A DNA stretch of 6,580 nucleotides from JBEIUO01 sp964549785 (lineage in GTDB: Bacteria; Planctomycetota; Phycisphaerae; Phycisphaerales; UBA1924). Numbering within the stretch: position 1 is the first letter of the stretch; each line of letters begins with the position of its first letter. The translations under genes and the position numbers were made by a program. Location of the stretch: contig CAZJXA010000188.1 in assembly GCA_964549785.1 (NCBI GenBank), positions 1 to 6,580 on the forward strand. The letters run 5' to 3'. Below are positions 1 through 6,580 of this stretch, piece by piece. Below the pieces are notes generated by a model. It did not search any database. It saw nothing but the letters and a program-made list of their open reading frames with translations, and was not told the DNA's origin.

Positions 1-1
1 C

Positions 2-1936
2 GCCCAGCACGTCCCAACCACCACGACCTCGCCCACCGATTTGGGCGACCTCGAATCCGACGTCCGCATCTACACCCAGCACATTAACTCCCTCGCCGAT
101 CCCTTCATGGAAGGCCGTGCTCCGGGCACCCTCGGCAACCGCCGCGCCGCCGACTACCTCGAGTTTTACTTCAGGAAATTCGGGTTTGCCCCCGCCTTCC
201 CCGTGAAAGACGCGTCCGGAACCATCGACCCCCTCGGACCCGGTGTTTCGTACCGACAGGAGTTCATCGCGCCCCCGACACCCGGGCCGAACAACTCCAT
301 GCGCCTCATCGACTCGCGGGCCTCGTACAGCGCCGATGGCGACACCATCACGCTCACCGCCGGAAGCGACTACAACGTCCTCGGGTATTCCTCCAGCGGG
401 GAGGCCACCGGCACCCTCGCCTTCGTGGGGTACTCCACCTCGAACCGTGATGAAAACTACCGCACCTATTCCGATGACCTGAGCCTTGATGGAAAGATCG
501 CCGTAGTCCTGCGCTTTGAGCCCATGAACGACGATGGCACCAGCCGCTGGGTTTCCGACAAATGGTCCCCCGCCGCCGCGGTGGAGCCCAAACTGCGGGC
601 CGCCGCCGAGCGCGGGGCCGCCGGCATCATCCTCGTCAACCCCCCGGGCGCGAAAGATGCCCGCGTGGGAACGCTCGAAGGCCTGACCCTCGCGGGGCGC
701 AGGGCACTCAATATCCCGGTCGTGATGATGACGACCGAGGCTGCGGATCGGCTGATCACCGCCGCCGATGGGGCTTCGCGCTCGCTCCTTGAGTTCCGGC
801 AGTTGGCCGACACCGAAGGCGGCGTCATCGATCTGCCGGACGCCCGCGTCACCCTCGCCGCGACGGTCGAGCGGATGCCCGCCGATAACGTCGGCGGCCT
901 GCTGGCGGGCAAGGGTGCCCTCGCCGACGAACTCATCATCATCGGTGCTCACTACGACCACGTCGGGTACGGGTATTTCGGCAGCCGCGATCCCGACGGC
1001 CGCACCAAACTCCACCCCGGTGCCGACGATAATGCCTCCGGCACCGCCGGCCTCCTCCTCATCTCCGAAAAACTTGCCAAGGCGTACGACCAGCTCCCGG
1101 ACGACGCCAACGCGCGCTCGGTGCTCTTCATGGGATTCAGCGCCGAGGAGTCGGGCCTCATCGGTTCCCGTCACTACACCAAGAACATGATCCGGGCGGT
1201 CGAGAAACATTACCTCATGCTCAACATGGACATGATCGGCCGCCTCCGCGACGACAAAATCGAAGTCCACGGCGTCGGCACCTCGCCCGGCCTCGCCGCC
1301 TTCGCAGGACCGTTCCTCGACGATTCCGGAATGGCCGTGGCCGTCAAAAAAAGTGGCTTCGGGCCCTCCGACCATTCCTCGTTCACCAGCGCCCGCGTTC
1401 CCGTGCTCTTCTACCACACCGGTCTGCACGATGAATACCACATGCCGACCGACCACGCCTGGACCATCGATTGTGAAGGCGGAGCCCGCGTCTGCGACCT
1501 CGTTTCCCGCATGGCTCTGGCCGCGGCACTGAACCCCGAACCCATGCCCTTCGGCGACGGCAAAACGACTCCGACCAAGAGCACCGATCCCCACTCCACC
1601 GCGGCCGCCGACCCGAACGACCCCAACGAACCCGCCGCCACATCGATGCGGGGCACCGGCGTCCGATTCGGTATCGCCCCGGGTGATTACTCGGGCGATG
1701 AACCGGGAGTCCTCATCGGCGAAGTCTTCGACGGACTCCCGGCGGCCAAGGCCGGCCTCAAAACCGGCGATCTGATGACCACCTGGAACGGCGAAAAAAT
1801 CGAGAGCGTCGAAGCCTGGATGCCCCTTCTCAACAAGGCCAGGCCCGGCGATAAAGTCGTCATCACGTACACACGCGATGGGAAAGAACTGACCGCTGAA
1901 GCCACGCTCGTCGCCCGCGCCCGCACCAACGAATAG
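2..1936 (+). CDS. M28 family zinc aminopeptidase with PA and C-terminal PDZ domains (5' end outside window)
   Basis: Probable secreted or periplasmic metallo-aminopeptidase that removes N-terminal residues from peptides. The frame is open to the left edge; the first start-like codon, a TTG at 41, has no ribosome-binding site and lies inside a Thr-rich stretch, so the true start and any signal peptide are probably upstream. Residues are numbered from that TTG. A typical M28 N-terminal segment (GRAPGT, 25-30) is followed by a PA-type insert (about 110-265) and the catalytic domain (about 280-495). By alignment with Aeromonas aminopeptidase the zinc ligands are H304 (GAHYDH), bridging D330 (PGADDNASG), E370, D397 (LNMDMIG) and H467 (EYHMPTD), with E369 as general base; all are present. 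A Pro/Thr/Asp-rich linker (about 503-535) leads to a PDZ domain (about 538-628) that may recruit substrate. The only two cysteines seen, C478 and C485, lie on one predicted helix. The family call is firm; the substrate is unknown. Confidence 0.93.
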   Translation, partial: AQHVPTTTTSPTDLGDLESDVRIYTQHINSLADPFMEGRAPGTLGNRRAADYLEFYFRKFGFAPAFPVKDASGTIDPLGPGVSYRQEFIAPPTPGPNNSMRLIDSRASYSADGDTITLTAGSDYNVLGYSSSGEATGTLAFVGYSTSNRDENYRTYSDDLSLDGKIAVVLRFEPMNDDGTSRWVSDKWSPAAAVEPKLRAAAERGAAGIILVNPPGAKDARVGTLEGLTLAGRRALNIPVVMMTTEAADRLITAADGASRSLLEFRQLADTEGGVIDLPDARVTLAATVERMPADNVGGLLAGKGALADELIIIGAHYDHVGYGYFGSRDPDGRTKLHPGADDNASGTAGLLLISEKLAKAYDQLPDDANARSVLFMGFSAEESGLIGSRHYTKNMIRAVEKHYLMLNMDMIGRLRDDKIEVHGVGTSPGLAAFAGPFLDDSGMAVAVKKSGFGPSDHSSFTSARVPVLFYHTGLHDEYHMPTDHAWTIDCEGGARVCDLVSRMALAAALNPEPMPFGDGKTTPTKSTDPHSTAAADPNDPNEPAATSMRGTGVRFGIAPGDYSGDEPGVLIGEVFDGLPAAKAGLKTGDLMTTWNGEKIESVEAWMPLLNKARPGDKVVITYTRDGKELTAEATLVARARTNE

Positions 1937-1966
1937 GGTCCCGTCAACCCCGTCTTTCCGTGGCTT
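1937..1966. other. Short convergent intergenic gap, no terminator seen
   Basis: Only 30 bp separate the stop of the peptidase gene (+) from the stop of the aminotransferase gene (-). A 4-bp GGGT/ACCC pairing (1936-1939 with 1947-1950) is too weak to call a terminator, so either transcript may run antisense into the other gene or terminate by a Rho-type mechanism. Confidence 0.6.
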
Positions 1967-3148
1967 CTATGAACGACGTGCCAGACTCTCATTCTTGATC
2001 AAGACCTCCAACGTCTGGCACACGCTCTCCACGTCCTTGGCCGACAGGTCGTTGTAGAAAGGCAACGCGATGGTCCTCTGGCTCACCGATTCCGCGATCG
2101 GGAACATCCCCGGCCCGAATCCGTGCATATCCCGATAAAACTGCTGAAGGTGGATGCACGGAAAGTAATCCGACGCCCCGATCTCGTGCGTCCGCAACCC
2201 GCGGATGATCCTGTCCCGCTCCTCCCCGGAGCAACTGGGTGCCAGCCGAACGACGAACACGAACCACGACTGCACCGTCCCCTCATCGATCGTCGGCATC
2301 ACCAGGCTCGGATTCGAGACCAGCCGATCAATGTACCGCTTCGCGACCACGTTCCGCTTCTCGATGATCGTGGTCAGCCGCTGCATCTGCGCCACCCCGA
2401 GGGCCGCATTGATCTCTGACATCCGGTAGTTGTACCCGAGCCGTTCATGCCGAAGCCACGACCCCGTCGCCGATCCGCCGGTCGCGGTCGGTGCCGCCGC
2501 CCCGATCGGCCTCCCCTGATTCCGCATCGACCGGCACAGCCCCGCCAGCCGCTCATCATCGGTCACGATCATCCCGCCCTCGCCCGTCGTGATCTGTTTG
2601 TTCGGATAAAAACCGAAAACGCCGATCCGCCCGAAACTCCCCGCCCTTCGGCCCCGATAGGTCGTTCCCAACGCTTCACAGCAATCCTCGATCATCGGGA
2701 TCTCGTACTTGGCGGCGAGGGCCGCGTACGCGTCCATGTGGGCCGGATTCCCGAACGCCTCCACCGCCAGGATCGCCTTGGTCCGCGGCGTAATCGCCTT
2801 CTCCACCTTCGCCGGATCCATGTTCAACGTCCGCGGGCAGATGTCCACGAACACCGGAGTGGCCCCGACAAACAGGATCGCGTTCGACGATGCGATGAAC
2901 GAAAACGGCGTCGTGACGACTTCGTCCCCGGGCCCGATCCCCAGGGCCAGCATGGCCAGATGCAGCCCGCTCGTCCCCGAGTTGACCGCCACCCCGTTGC
3001 GGCACCCCGAACGCTCCGCCACCATCGACTCGAATCGCTCCACCATCGGTCCGAGCGACAGCCGCCCCGACCGCAACGTCGCGAGCACCAGACCCTCCTC
3101 CACCTCGGTAATGTCGGGACGCGAAAGCGGTATCTCGATGTCGCTCAT
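1967..3148 (-). CDS. DegT/DnrJ/EryC1/StrS family PLP-dependent sugar aminotransferase
   Basis: Fold-type I PLP enzyme, 393 residues, which in this family transfers an amino group, usually from glutamate, to a keto-sugar nucleotide used for surface polysaccharide, O-antigen or glycoprotein glycans. Numbering from the ATG at 3148: N-terminal IPLSRPDI (6-13), phosphate-binding GTSG (58-61), D155 of the IEDCCEALG segment for the pyridine nitrogen, and Schiff-base K184 in FYPNKQITTGEGG, followed by LGYNYRMSEINAALG (about 238-252) and a family-typical C-terminus. The FYPNKQITTGEGG form resembles perosamine-synthase-like members, but the substrate cannot be assigned. The ATG at 3148 is preferred because the protein then begins as the family usually does, and it leaves 22 bp after the dnaA stop. 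There is no clear Shine-Dalgarno before it. A GTG at 3187, with AAGAGGA a few bases upstream and inside the dnaA end, is an alternative. An Ala/Gly/Thr-rich insertion (about 216-230) is unusual. Confidence 0.92.
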   Translation of the reverse strand: MSDIEIPLSRPDITEVEEGLVLATLRSGRLSLGPMVERFESMVAERSGCRNGVAVNSGTSGLHLAMLALGIGPGDEVVTTPFSFIASSNAILFVGATPVFVDICPRTLNMDPAKVEKAITPRTKAILAVEAFGNPAHMDAYAALAAKYEIPMIEDCCEALGTTYRGRRAGSFGRIGVFGFYPNKQITTGEGGMIVTDDERLAGLCRSMRNQGRPIGAAAPTATGGSATGSWLRHERLGYNYRMSEINAALGVAQMQRLTTIIEKRNVVAKRYIDRLVSNPSLVMPTIDEGTVQSWFVFVVRLAPSCSGEERDRIIRGLRTHEIGASDYFPCIHLQQFYRDMHGFGPGMFPIAESVSQRTIALPFYNDLSAKDVESVCQTLEVLIKNESLARRS

Positions 3149-3170
3149 GGAAAAAACATAGCCCCGCGTA

Positions 3171-4802
3171 TCAGCGACTTCGAGCACCGTCCTCTTGCCG
3201 CAAAATCCGCTGACCCAAAATGTCCGCCAGTTCACCCAGTGAAGTCCCGGCGATATCCGGCGGCAGCACGATGTCGATCTGGTCCCGAAGCAGGACGCCG
3301 ACGTTCGATTGCAACCGCCGTTGGGCCGTGATCACGGTCGAGTGGTTCGGTCGGCCCATCGATCTCGCCAACTCCGGGAAACTGAGCGTCGTCAGTTTCC
3401 GCCCCAAATACGCAACGAGCGATCGGGCCAGCACCACCCGCTTGTGCCGCCCCTTCCCCATCAGTTCCGAAAGGTCCACGGATAGGGCTCCGCACACCTC
3501 CGAGATCACCGTCTCGATGGCGATCGGCCGCTTGGCCCGCAGCGGCCCGACACTCTGGGCCGAATCCTGCAACCCGAACGCCTTGCGCACCAGCACCAGC
3601 CCCACGTGCCCGTTCCCGCGCGACAGGTCTGGCAGCAGCCGCTGGACCGCATCGATCTGCGTCACCAGCCCCTCGATCTCCCGCACCGACCCGCCGAAAC
3701 CGCCCATCGAGCCGACCGAACGACCGCTCCGTTCCGCCACCAGTTTCGCCGCCATTGGTTCCAGCGTCAACCCCCGCCGCTGCGCCAGGTGTGTCACCAG
3801 CCGCGTCCGCAACTCCGCCTCCGGAGCCTCGATTTTGACCACCATGCCCGCCATAAACCGCGACACCAGCCGCTCGCTGATCCGTGGAATATCCCGCGGG
3901 TGTTCGTCCGAGGCCACCGCGATCCGGGCCCCATCGAGGTTCGCGGCGTCCAGCGTGTGCAGCAGCTCCGTCTGGGTCGCTTCCTTGTTCGCTAGAAAGT
4001 GGACGTCGTCAAGACACAGCAACTTCACCCGCCGATACGCCTTGCGGAACTGGTCGACTTTGTTGGCCCGCACCGCCATGATGAACTCGTTGGTGAACGC
4101 CTCCGCCGTCGTGTACCGCACCGCCTGCGGGCCCGCCACCAGCGAGAACGCGTGGGCCGTGGCCCGCAGCAGATGCGTCTTGCCCATCCCGCACGCACCG
4201 TGCACGAACACGGGCTCGCCCCCGCACCCTTTGTCGCTCGCCGCCTCGATCAGCCGCCGACACGCCGCCTCGGCGAGGCGGTTGGAATCGCCGACGAGAA
4301 AGTCCTCGAAGCGCTGCCGGTCGCGCACCACGCCCGTGGGGCCCGTGATGTTCGCCCGGATCGAGCGGGCCTGCTCCAAGCCCACCGCAACCGCCGGCCC
4401 CGCGGGCTCCGCCGCGAACCCCTTGGCGGGCGTGAAGGCCGCGCGATCGATGCGAAACCGCACGTCGGCATTGCCGACTTCGATGGCGACTCGCCGCAGG
4501 TCCTTCCCGAAACGCCGGTCCAGCATCTCCGCCAAGAACCCCGAGGCCACTGTCACATCAACGTGCCCGCCCGCCACCCCGATCACCGTCTGGCGATCAA
4601 AGTACCGCCGAAAATGAGCGGGGCCGACCTGCTCCTCAAGCCGACCCAGGAACCGCTGGAGCGTCCGCTGCTCTCCGCCCGGTCCCCGTTCGGGCCGTGT
4701 CGCGGTGTTCCTGGGATCGTCCTGCCCCGCTCCGTGAAACGCAGACAAAGACTCCGTCCGCGCGTGCGTTACCGATGAAAGTTCGAGTGCGCCCGTCTCC
4801 AT
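3171..4802 (-). CDS. dnaA: Chromosomal replication initiator protein DnaA, divergent
   Basis: AAA+ ATPase that binds DnaA boxes, opens the origin and helps load the replicative helicase. The protein is 543 residues, longer than the usual 450-470 or so. A probably disordered N-terminus (1-45) precedes a domain I-like region (about 47-117) and a short linker. The AAA+ core (about 160-385) opens with FEDFLVGDSNRLAEAA and has Walker A GACGMGKT (202-209), Walker B LCLDD (262-266), sensor-1 SD (298-299), arginine finger SRF (314-316) and sensor-2 R374 (SVREIEG). Domain IV (about 425-500) carries MGRPNHSTV (482-490) where E. coli has FGGRDHTTV. By alignment E. coli R399, P423 and H434 are kept (R452, P476, H487), but D433 is N486. 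A tail of about 40 residues follows. The ATG at 4802 has only a weak G-rich stretch upstream, and a start up to about 45 codons later would still keep domain I. The identity is secure; whether it is the genome's only DnaA cannot be told. Confidence 0.92.
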   Translation of the reverse strand: METGALELSSVTHARTESLSAFHGAGQDDPRNTATRPERGPGGEQRTLQRFLGRLEEQVGPAHFRRYFDRQTVIGVAGGHVDVTVASGFLAEMLDRRFGKDLRRVAIEVGNADVRFRIDRAAFTPAKGFAAEPAGPAVAVGLEQARSIRANITGPTGVVRDRQRFEDFLVGDSNRLAEAACRRLIEAASDKGCGGEPVFVHGACGMGKTHLLRATAHAFSLVAGPQAVRYTTAEAFTNEFIMAVRANKVDQFRKAYRRVKLLCLDDVHFLANKEATQTELLHTLDAANLDGARIAVASDEHPRDIPRISERLVSRFMAGMVVKIEAPEAELRTRLVTHLAQRRGLTLEPMAAKLVAERSGRSVGSMGGFGGSVREIEGLVTQIDAVQRLLPDLSRGNGHVGLVLVRKAFGLQDSAQSVGPLRAKRPIAIETVISEVCGALSVDLSELMGKGRHKRVVLARSLVAYLGRKLTTLSFPELARSMGRPNHSTVITAQRRLQSNVGVLLRDQIDIVLPPDIAGTSLGELADILGQRILRQEDGARSR

Positions 4803-4930
4803 AGGTAAGCCCCCAGTCCCGCTGTCCCCGGCGTCCTTGGCCGGCCCAACAGCGCGCTAGATACCACTCCGTCCATGAACCCTTCACGACCCGGCGCATC
4901 CGGATTGCCGCTTCAGAGCCTAGTGAACGG

Positions 4931-5061
4931 GCCGACAGCACGAGCATGCCTCCGGCACCCCGCACGACCGACTCAGATTTTTGATCGAGTCCTTCACAAC
5001 ACGAACGCCGGAATGCCCGCCCGACCCGCAGAGAACGAGTTCCCTTTGAGGCCGACAGCAC
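4931..5061. repeat. 11-bp direct repeat GCCGACAGCAC, two copies
   Basis: GCCGACAGCAC occurs at 4931-4941 and again at 5051-5061 in the same orientation, exactly 120 bp apart and both inside the non-coding gap upstream of dnaA. The flanking bases do not match, so this is not a large duplication. The pair could be a regulator or initiator binding site, or chance. Confidence 0.4.
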
Positions 5062-5345
5062 ACCCTCATGTTCGGGCCGCCACCACCGAGCCACCTCGAT
5101 GATTTTCGCCCGCACATGTTCATTCGCCGGTCGAGTCCGTGACCGCTTTCAACACAACGTCGAGTTCGTCGTCGCCCTTGATCGGCGCGGCACCACGACA
5201 AAACAAATGTACGGGCAAACGCACCCGAGTGCAACGAACTTTTCCGCTCCGCTCGAGCGCCGCCGCCGCCCGCTCCAACATTCACAGGCGTTTATGCCAT
5301 CGAAAAAAACTTACGCACCCTTGTCGCGCGGCCCTCCGCAGAACG

Positions 5346-5354
5346 TGTGCACAA
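5346..5354 (-). promoter_or_regulatory. Candidate DnaA box (TTGTGCACA)
   Basis: On the minus strand this nonamer reads TTGTGCACA. It matches the consensus TTATNCACA at every specified position but one, and differs by one base from TTGTCCACA, the form common in high-GC actinobacteria. It is the best match in the gap upstream of dnaA. Weaker candidates with two mismatches are TCCTTCACA (4990-4998), ACATTCACA (5278-5286) and TTACGCACC (5311-5319), all on the + strand. A match this good is expected about 0.5 times by chance in a gap of this size on both strands, so it is suggestive only. The altered recognition helix of this DnaA may also mean its box is not the standard one. Confidence 0.25.
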
Positions 5355-5406
5355 CCGGTGGAACACCACGAAAACCGCTTCGCATCCGCACCTTACGTCG
5401 CAGACA

Positions 5407-6504
5407 TCAAGCCGTCGGGAGGGCCCGCACCAGCGCGAGCCTCCGCGCAAACGCGCGAAATCCCAGCCCGCGATACAGCCGCAGCGCTGATTCATTCCGA
5501 CGATCAACCGCGCACGTGATCGGCCACGAGCGGTAGCGTTCCCGCACCCGGCACACCGCTACCGACAGCAGCCCTTTCGACCACCCCCGGCCTCGCACCG
5601 ATAGCGCCAATCCCAGATACACGAGTTCCACCACGTTCTGTTCCGGGCACGCCGACATCAGCACGCACCCCACGTCCCGCTTCACCCCGTCCTCCGCCCC
5701 GCTTTCCGTCACAATCCACCACAGCCCCGCATCGAACGTTCCGGTCGCAAAGTGCGAGTCCAGAATGTCTTCCGTCGTTCTTACCCCGCACAACTCCGGG
5801 CAGTCCATCGTTTCTTCATACGACCGTCCCAGCATGTCCAGCAAAATCGCCCTGCGTTTTCCCGCTGGCACGTCGCTCAACGGTCGGAGCGCCCAGCGAG
5901 GCCGCTCTTCCACTCCCGCCCTTTCAACTTTCGTCGCCGGCTCCAGCCTCAGATAGTCCAATTCCCCTACCGACCCGAACCCGGCCGCTTGCAACGCTTG
6001 CACCGCCCATCGATCGTCCGGCGATGGCAGCGACTGCGCGACCGCCGCGACCCCCGGTCGAAGCATTGCAAACTCCGACACTGCCGCGGCCACACACGCG
6101 GCTCGCTCCCGCACACCCGTCGCTTCCCACAACGGACCTTCACCCTGCTTGGAGGGTTCCGAAACAAAGGCCATGACCGTCCGACCCGCTCCCGGCACCA
6201 TCAGGCAGCATTGCCGCACGACCGGCCCCGAGCCCGGCTCTCGCCCGCCCGCACCCGCTGACTCAAACACTGCCCACACCAGCGTGAGGTCGATCCCATG
6301 CCCTCGGGCTGCATCCACCAGCCGCTTGGCCGCCTGCTTCACATCGCCGTTCTGGCTGACCAGCCGCGTCGCGACGGCCATAAAGTCTGATCGGGTGGCC
6401 CGTCGAACCTCGACCTCGTTTTCAGAAGTCGCCCCCTCAAGAGTGTGTACCGGATCAGACACGTTGCGGTAACCGTATGTAAACTGCCCGTCCGCCTCTG
6501 CCAA
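5407..6504 (-). CDS. Tandem GNAT-fold N-acetyltransferase, substrate unknown
   Basis: Predicted cytoplasmic acetyl-CoA-dependent N-acetyltransferase of 365 residues, with a two-lobed layout reminiscent of tandem GNAT proteins such as mycothiol synthase. The N-terminal lobe (about 30-190) starts with the GNAT-like VEVRRATRSDFMAVA and ends at ELDYLRLEP, but lacks a clear acetyl-CoA loop and is probably degenerate. The C-terminal lobe (about 203-362) has strand 4 VELVYLGLALSV, the pyrophosphate loop RGRGWS (304-309, serine where the RxxGxG/A motif usually has G or A), and motif B VDRRNESALRLYRGLGF (333-349). The start is a TTG at 6504, preceded closely by GGAGAG and an in-frame stop nine codons before it. 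The first ATG (codon 42) would cut into the first GNAT strand and helix. It lies upstream of dnaA on the same strand, but the 604-bp gap argues against a shared operon. The fold is well supported; the substrate is not. Confidence 0.82.
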   Translation of the reverse strand: MAEADGQFTYGYRNVSDPVHTLEGATSENEVEVRRATRSDFMAVATRLVSQNGDVKQAAKRLVDAARGHGIDLTLVWAVFESAGAGGREPGSGPVVRQCCLMVPGAGRTVMAFVSEPSKQGEGPLWEATGVRERAACVAAAVSEFAMLRPGVAAVAQSLPSPDDRWAVQALQAAGFGSVGELDYLRLEPATKVERAGVEERPRWALRPLSDVPAGKRRAILLDMLGRSYEETMDCPELCGVRTTEDILDSHFATGTFDAGLWWIVTESGAEDGVKRDVGCVLMSACPEQNVVELVYLGLALSVRGRGWSKGLLSVAVCRVRERYRSWPITCAVDRRNESALRLYRGLGFRAFARRLALVRALPTA

Positions 6505-6513
6505 ATCTCTCCG
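6505..6513 (-). promoter_or_regulatory. Ribosome-binding site deciding the TTG start of the GNAT gene
   Basis: Read on the minus strand the bases just before the TTG are CGGAGAGAT, giving a GGAG core about four bases from the start codon. No comparable site precedes the GTG at codon 15 or the ATG at codon 42, which supports initiation at TTG. The spacing is a little short. Confidence 0.5.
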
Positions 6514-6580
6514 CCCGCAAATCCCCCGCGTTCAACCACTCCCCGCCCGCGATCCCGGGTAAACTCCCCTCCCTGCGAAC

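Larger units (their letters stand above)
4803..5406. other. Non-coding gap upstream of dnaA; likely promoter region and possible origin
   Basis: This 604-bp stretch separates the GNAT gene from dnaA, both on the minus strand. Open frames here are short, overlap each other on both strands and translate to Arg/Pro/Ser- or Gly/Arg/Cys-rich protein with no recognisable domain, so I see no gene. It must hold the dnaA promoter unless dnaA is read from the GNAT promoter, yet no convincing -35/-10 pair is visible. It also contains one good DnaA-box-like nonamer, several weaker ones, an 11-bp direct repeat 120 bp apart, a 10-bp palindrome CGCTCGAGCG (5250-5259) next to further CGCTC copies, and a run of seven A (5303-5309). 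No long AT-rich unwinding tract is visible, so an origin here is only a possibility. Confidence 0.5.

Noticed and set aside
3149..3235. N-terminal extension of the aminotransferase to an ATG at 3235
   Set aside because: It would overlap the dnaA 3' end by 65 bp and add residues (FWVSGFCGKR and following) not typical of the family; the ATG at 3148 fits better.
3220..4617. Long + strand open frame opposite dnaA (465 codons), and similar ones at 2447-3331 and 3999-4778
   Set aside because: They are antisense to genes with clear conserved motifs, translate to Arg/Pro/Ser-rich protein without a domain, and are expected opposite GC-rich coding sequence.
4840..4900. Possible dnaA promoter with TATCTA as -10 on the minus strand
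   Set aside because: It matches the sigma-70 -10 at only three of six positions, and the TTCATG at -35 spacing also matches only three of six.
4636..5115. 159-codon minus-strand frame across the dnaA start, and others inside the gap (4875-5102, 4920-5285, 5099-5536)
   Set aside because: They overlap dnaA, the GNAT gene or one another, have low-complexity composition and show no recognisable motif.
5245..5275. Palindrome CGCTCGAGCG with neighbouring CGCTC copies and a GCC run
   Set aside because: Short GC-rich inverted repeats are frequent at this composition, and no T run follows on either strand to make it a terminator.
5303..5339. Possible GNAT terminator: GCGG/CCGC hairpin (5328-5339) followed on the minus strand by seven T (5303-5309)
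   Set aside because: The stem is only 4 bp and about 18 bases separate it from the T run, so it does not fit an intrinsic terminator.
6505..6580. Possible upstream gene or promoter before the GNAT gene
   Set aside because: Apart from the ribosome-binding site, the 76 bp to the window edge show no promoter pattern and no frame with recognisable protein.

Overview
The window is GC-rich, densely coded bacterial chromosome with four protein-coding genes and one non-coding gap of about 600 bp. The mix suggests a planctomycete, possibly of the Phycisphaerae: a secreted-type M28 peptidase fused to a PDZ domain, a divergent DnaA whose recognition motif departs from the usual GGRDHTTV, and GC-rich third codon positions. 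That placement is an inference from protein style; no rRNA or other taxonomic marker is present.

Layout. On the + strand, positions 2-1936 carry an M28 zinc aminopeptidase with PA and PDZ domains, cut off at the left edge. It converges, with a 30-bp gap, on a block of three minus-strand genes. Read in their direction of transcription these are a tandem-GNAT acetyltransferase (6504-5407), a 604-bp non-coding gap (5406-4803), dnaA (4802-3171), and a DegT/DnrJ/EryC1/StrS-family PLP sugar aminotransferase (3148-1967). The last starts only 22 bp after the dnaA stop, so the two are probably co-transcribed.

Function. The peptidase would act outside the cytoplasm on peptides. The aminotransferase would make an amino-sugar nucleotide for surface polysaccharide or glycoprotein. 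DnaA initiates replication, and the gap upstream of it is the natural place for its promoter and possibly an origin; it holds one good and several poor DnaA-box-like nonamers, too few to call an origin. The acetyltransferase substrate cannot be read from the sequence.

No mobile element, CRISPR array, tRNA, rRNA or clearly novel multi-gene system was found. The points most worth a second look are the altered DNA-recognition motif of DnaA, the gap upstream of dnaA, the coupling of dnaA to a sugar aminotransferase, and a low-complexity insertion in that aminotransferase.
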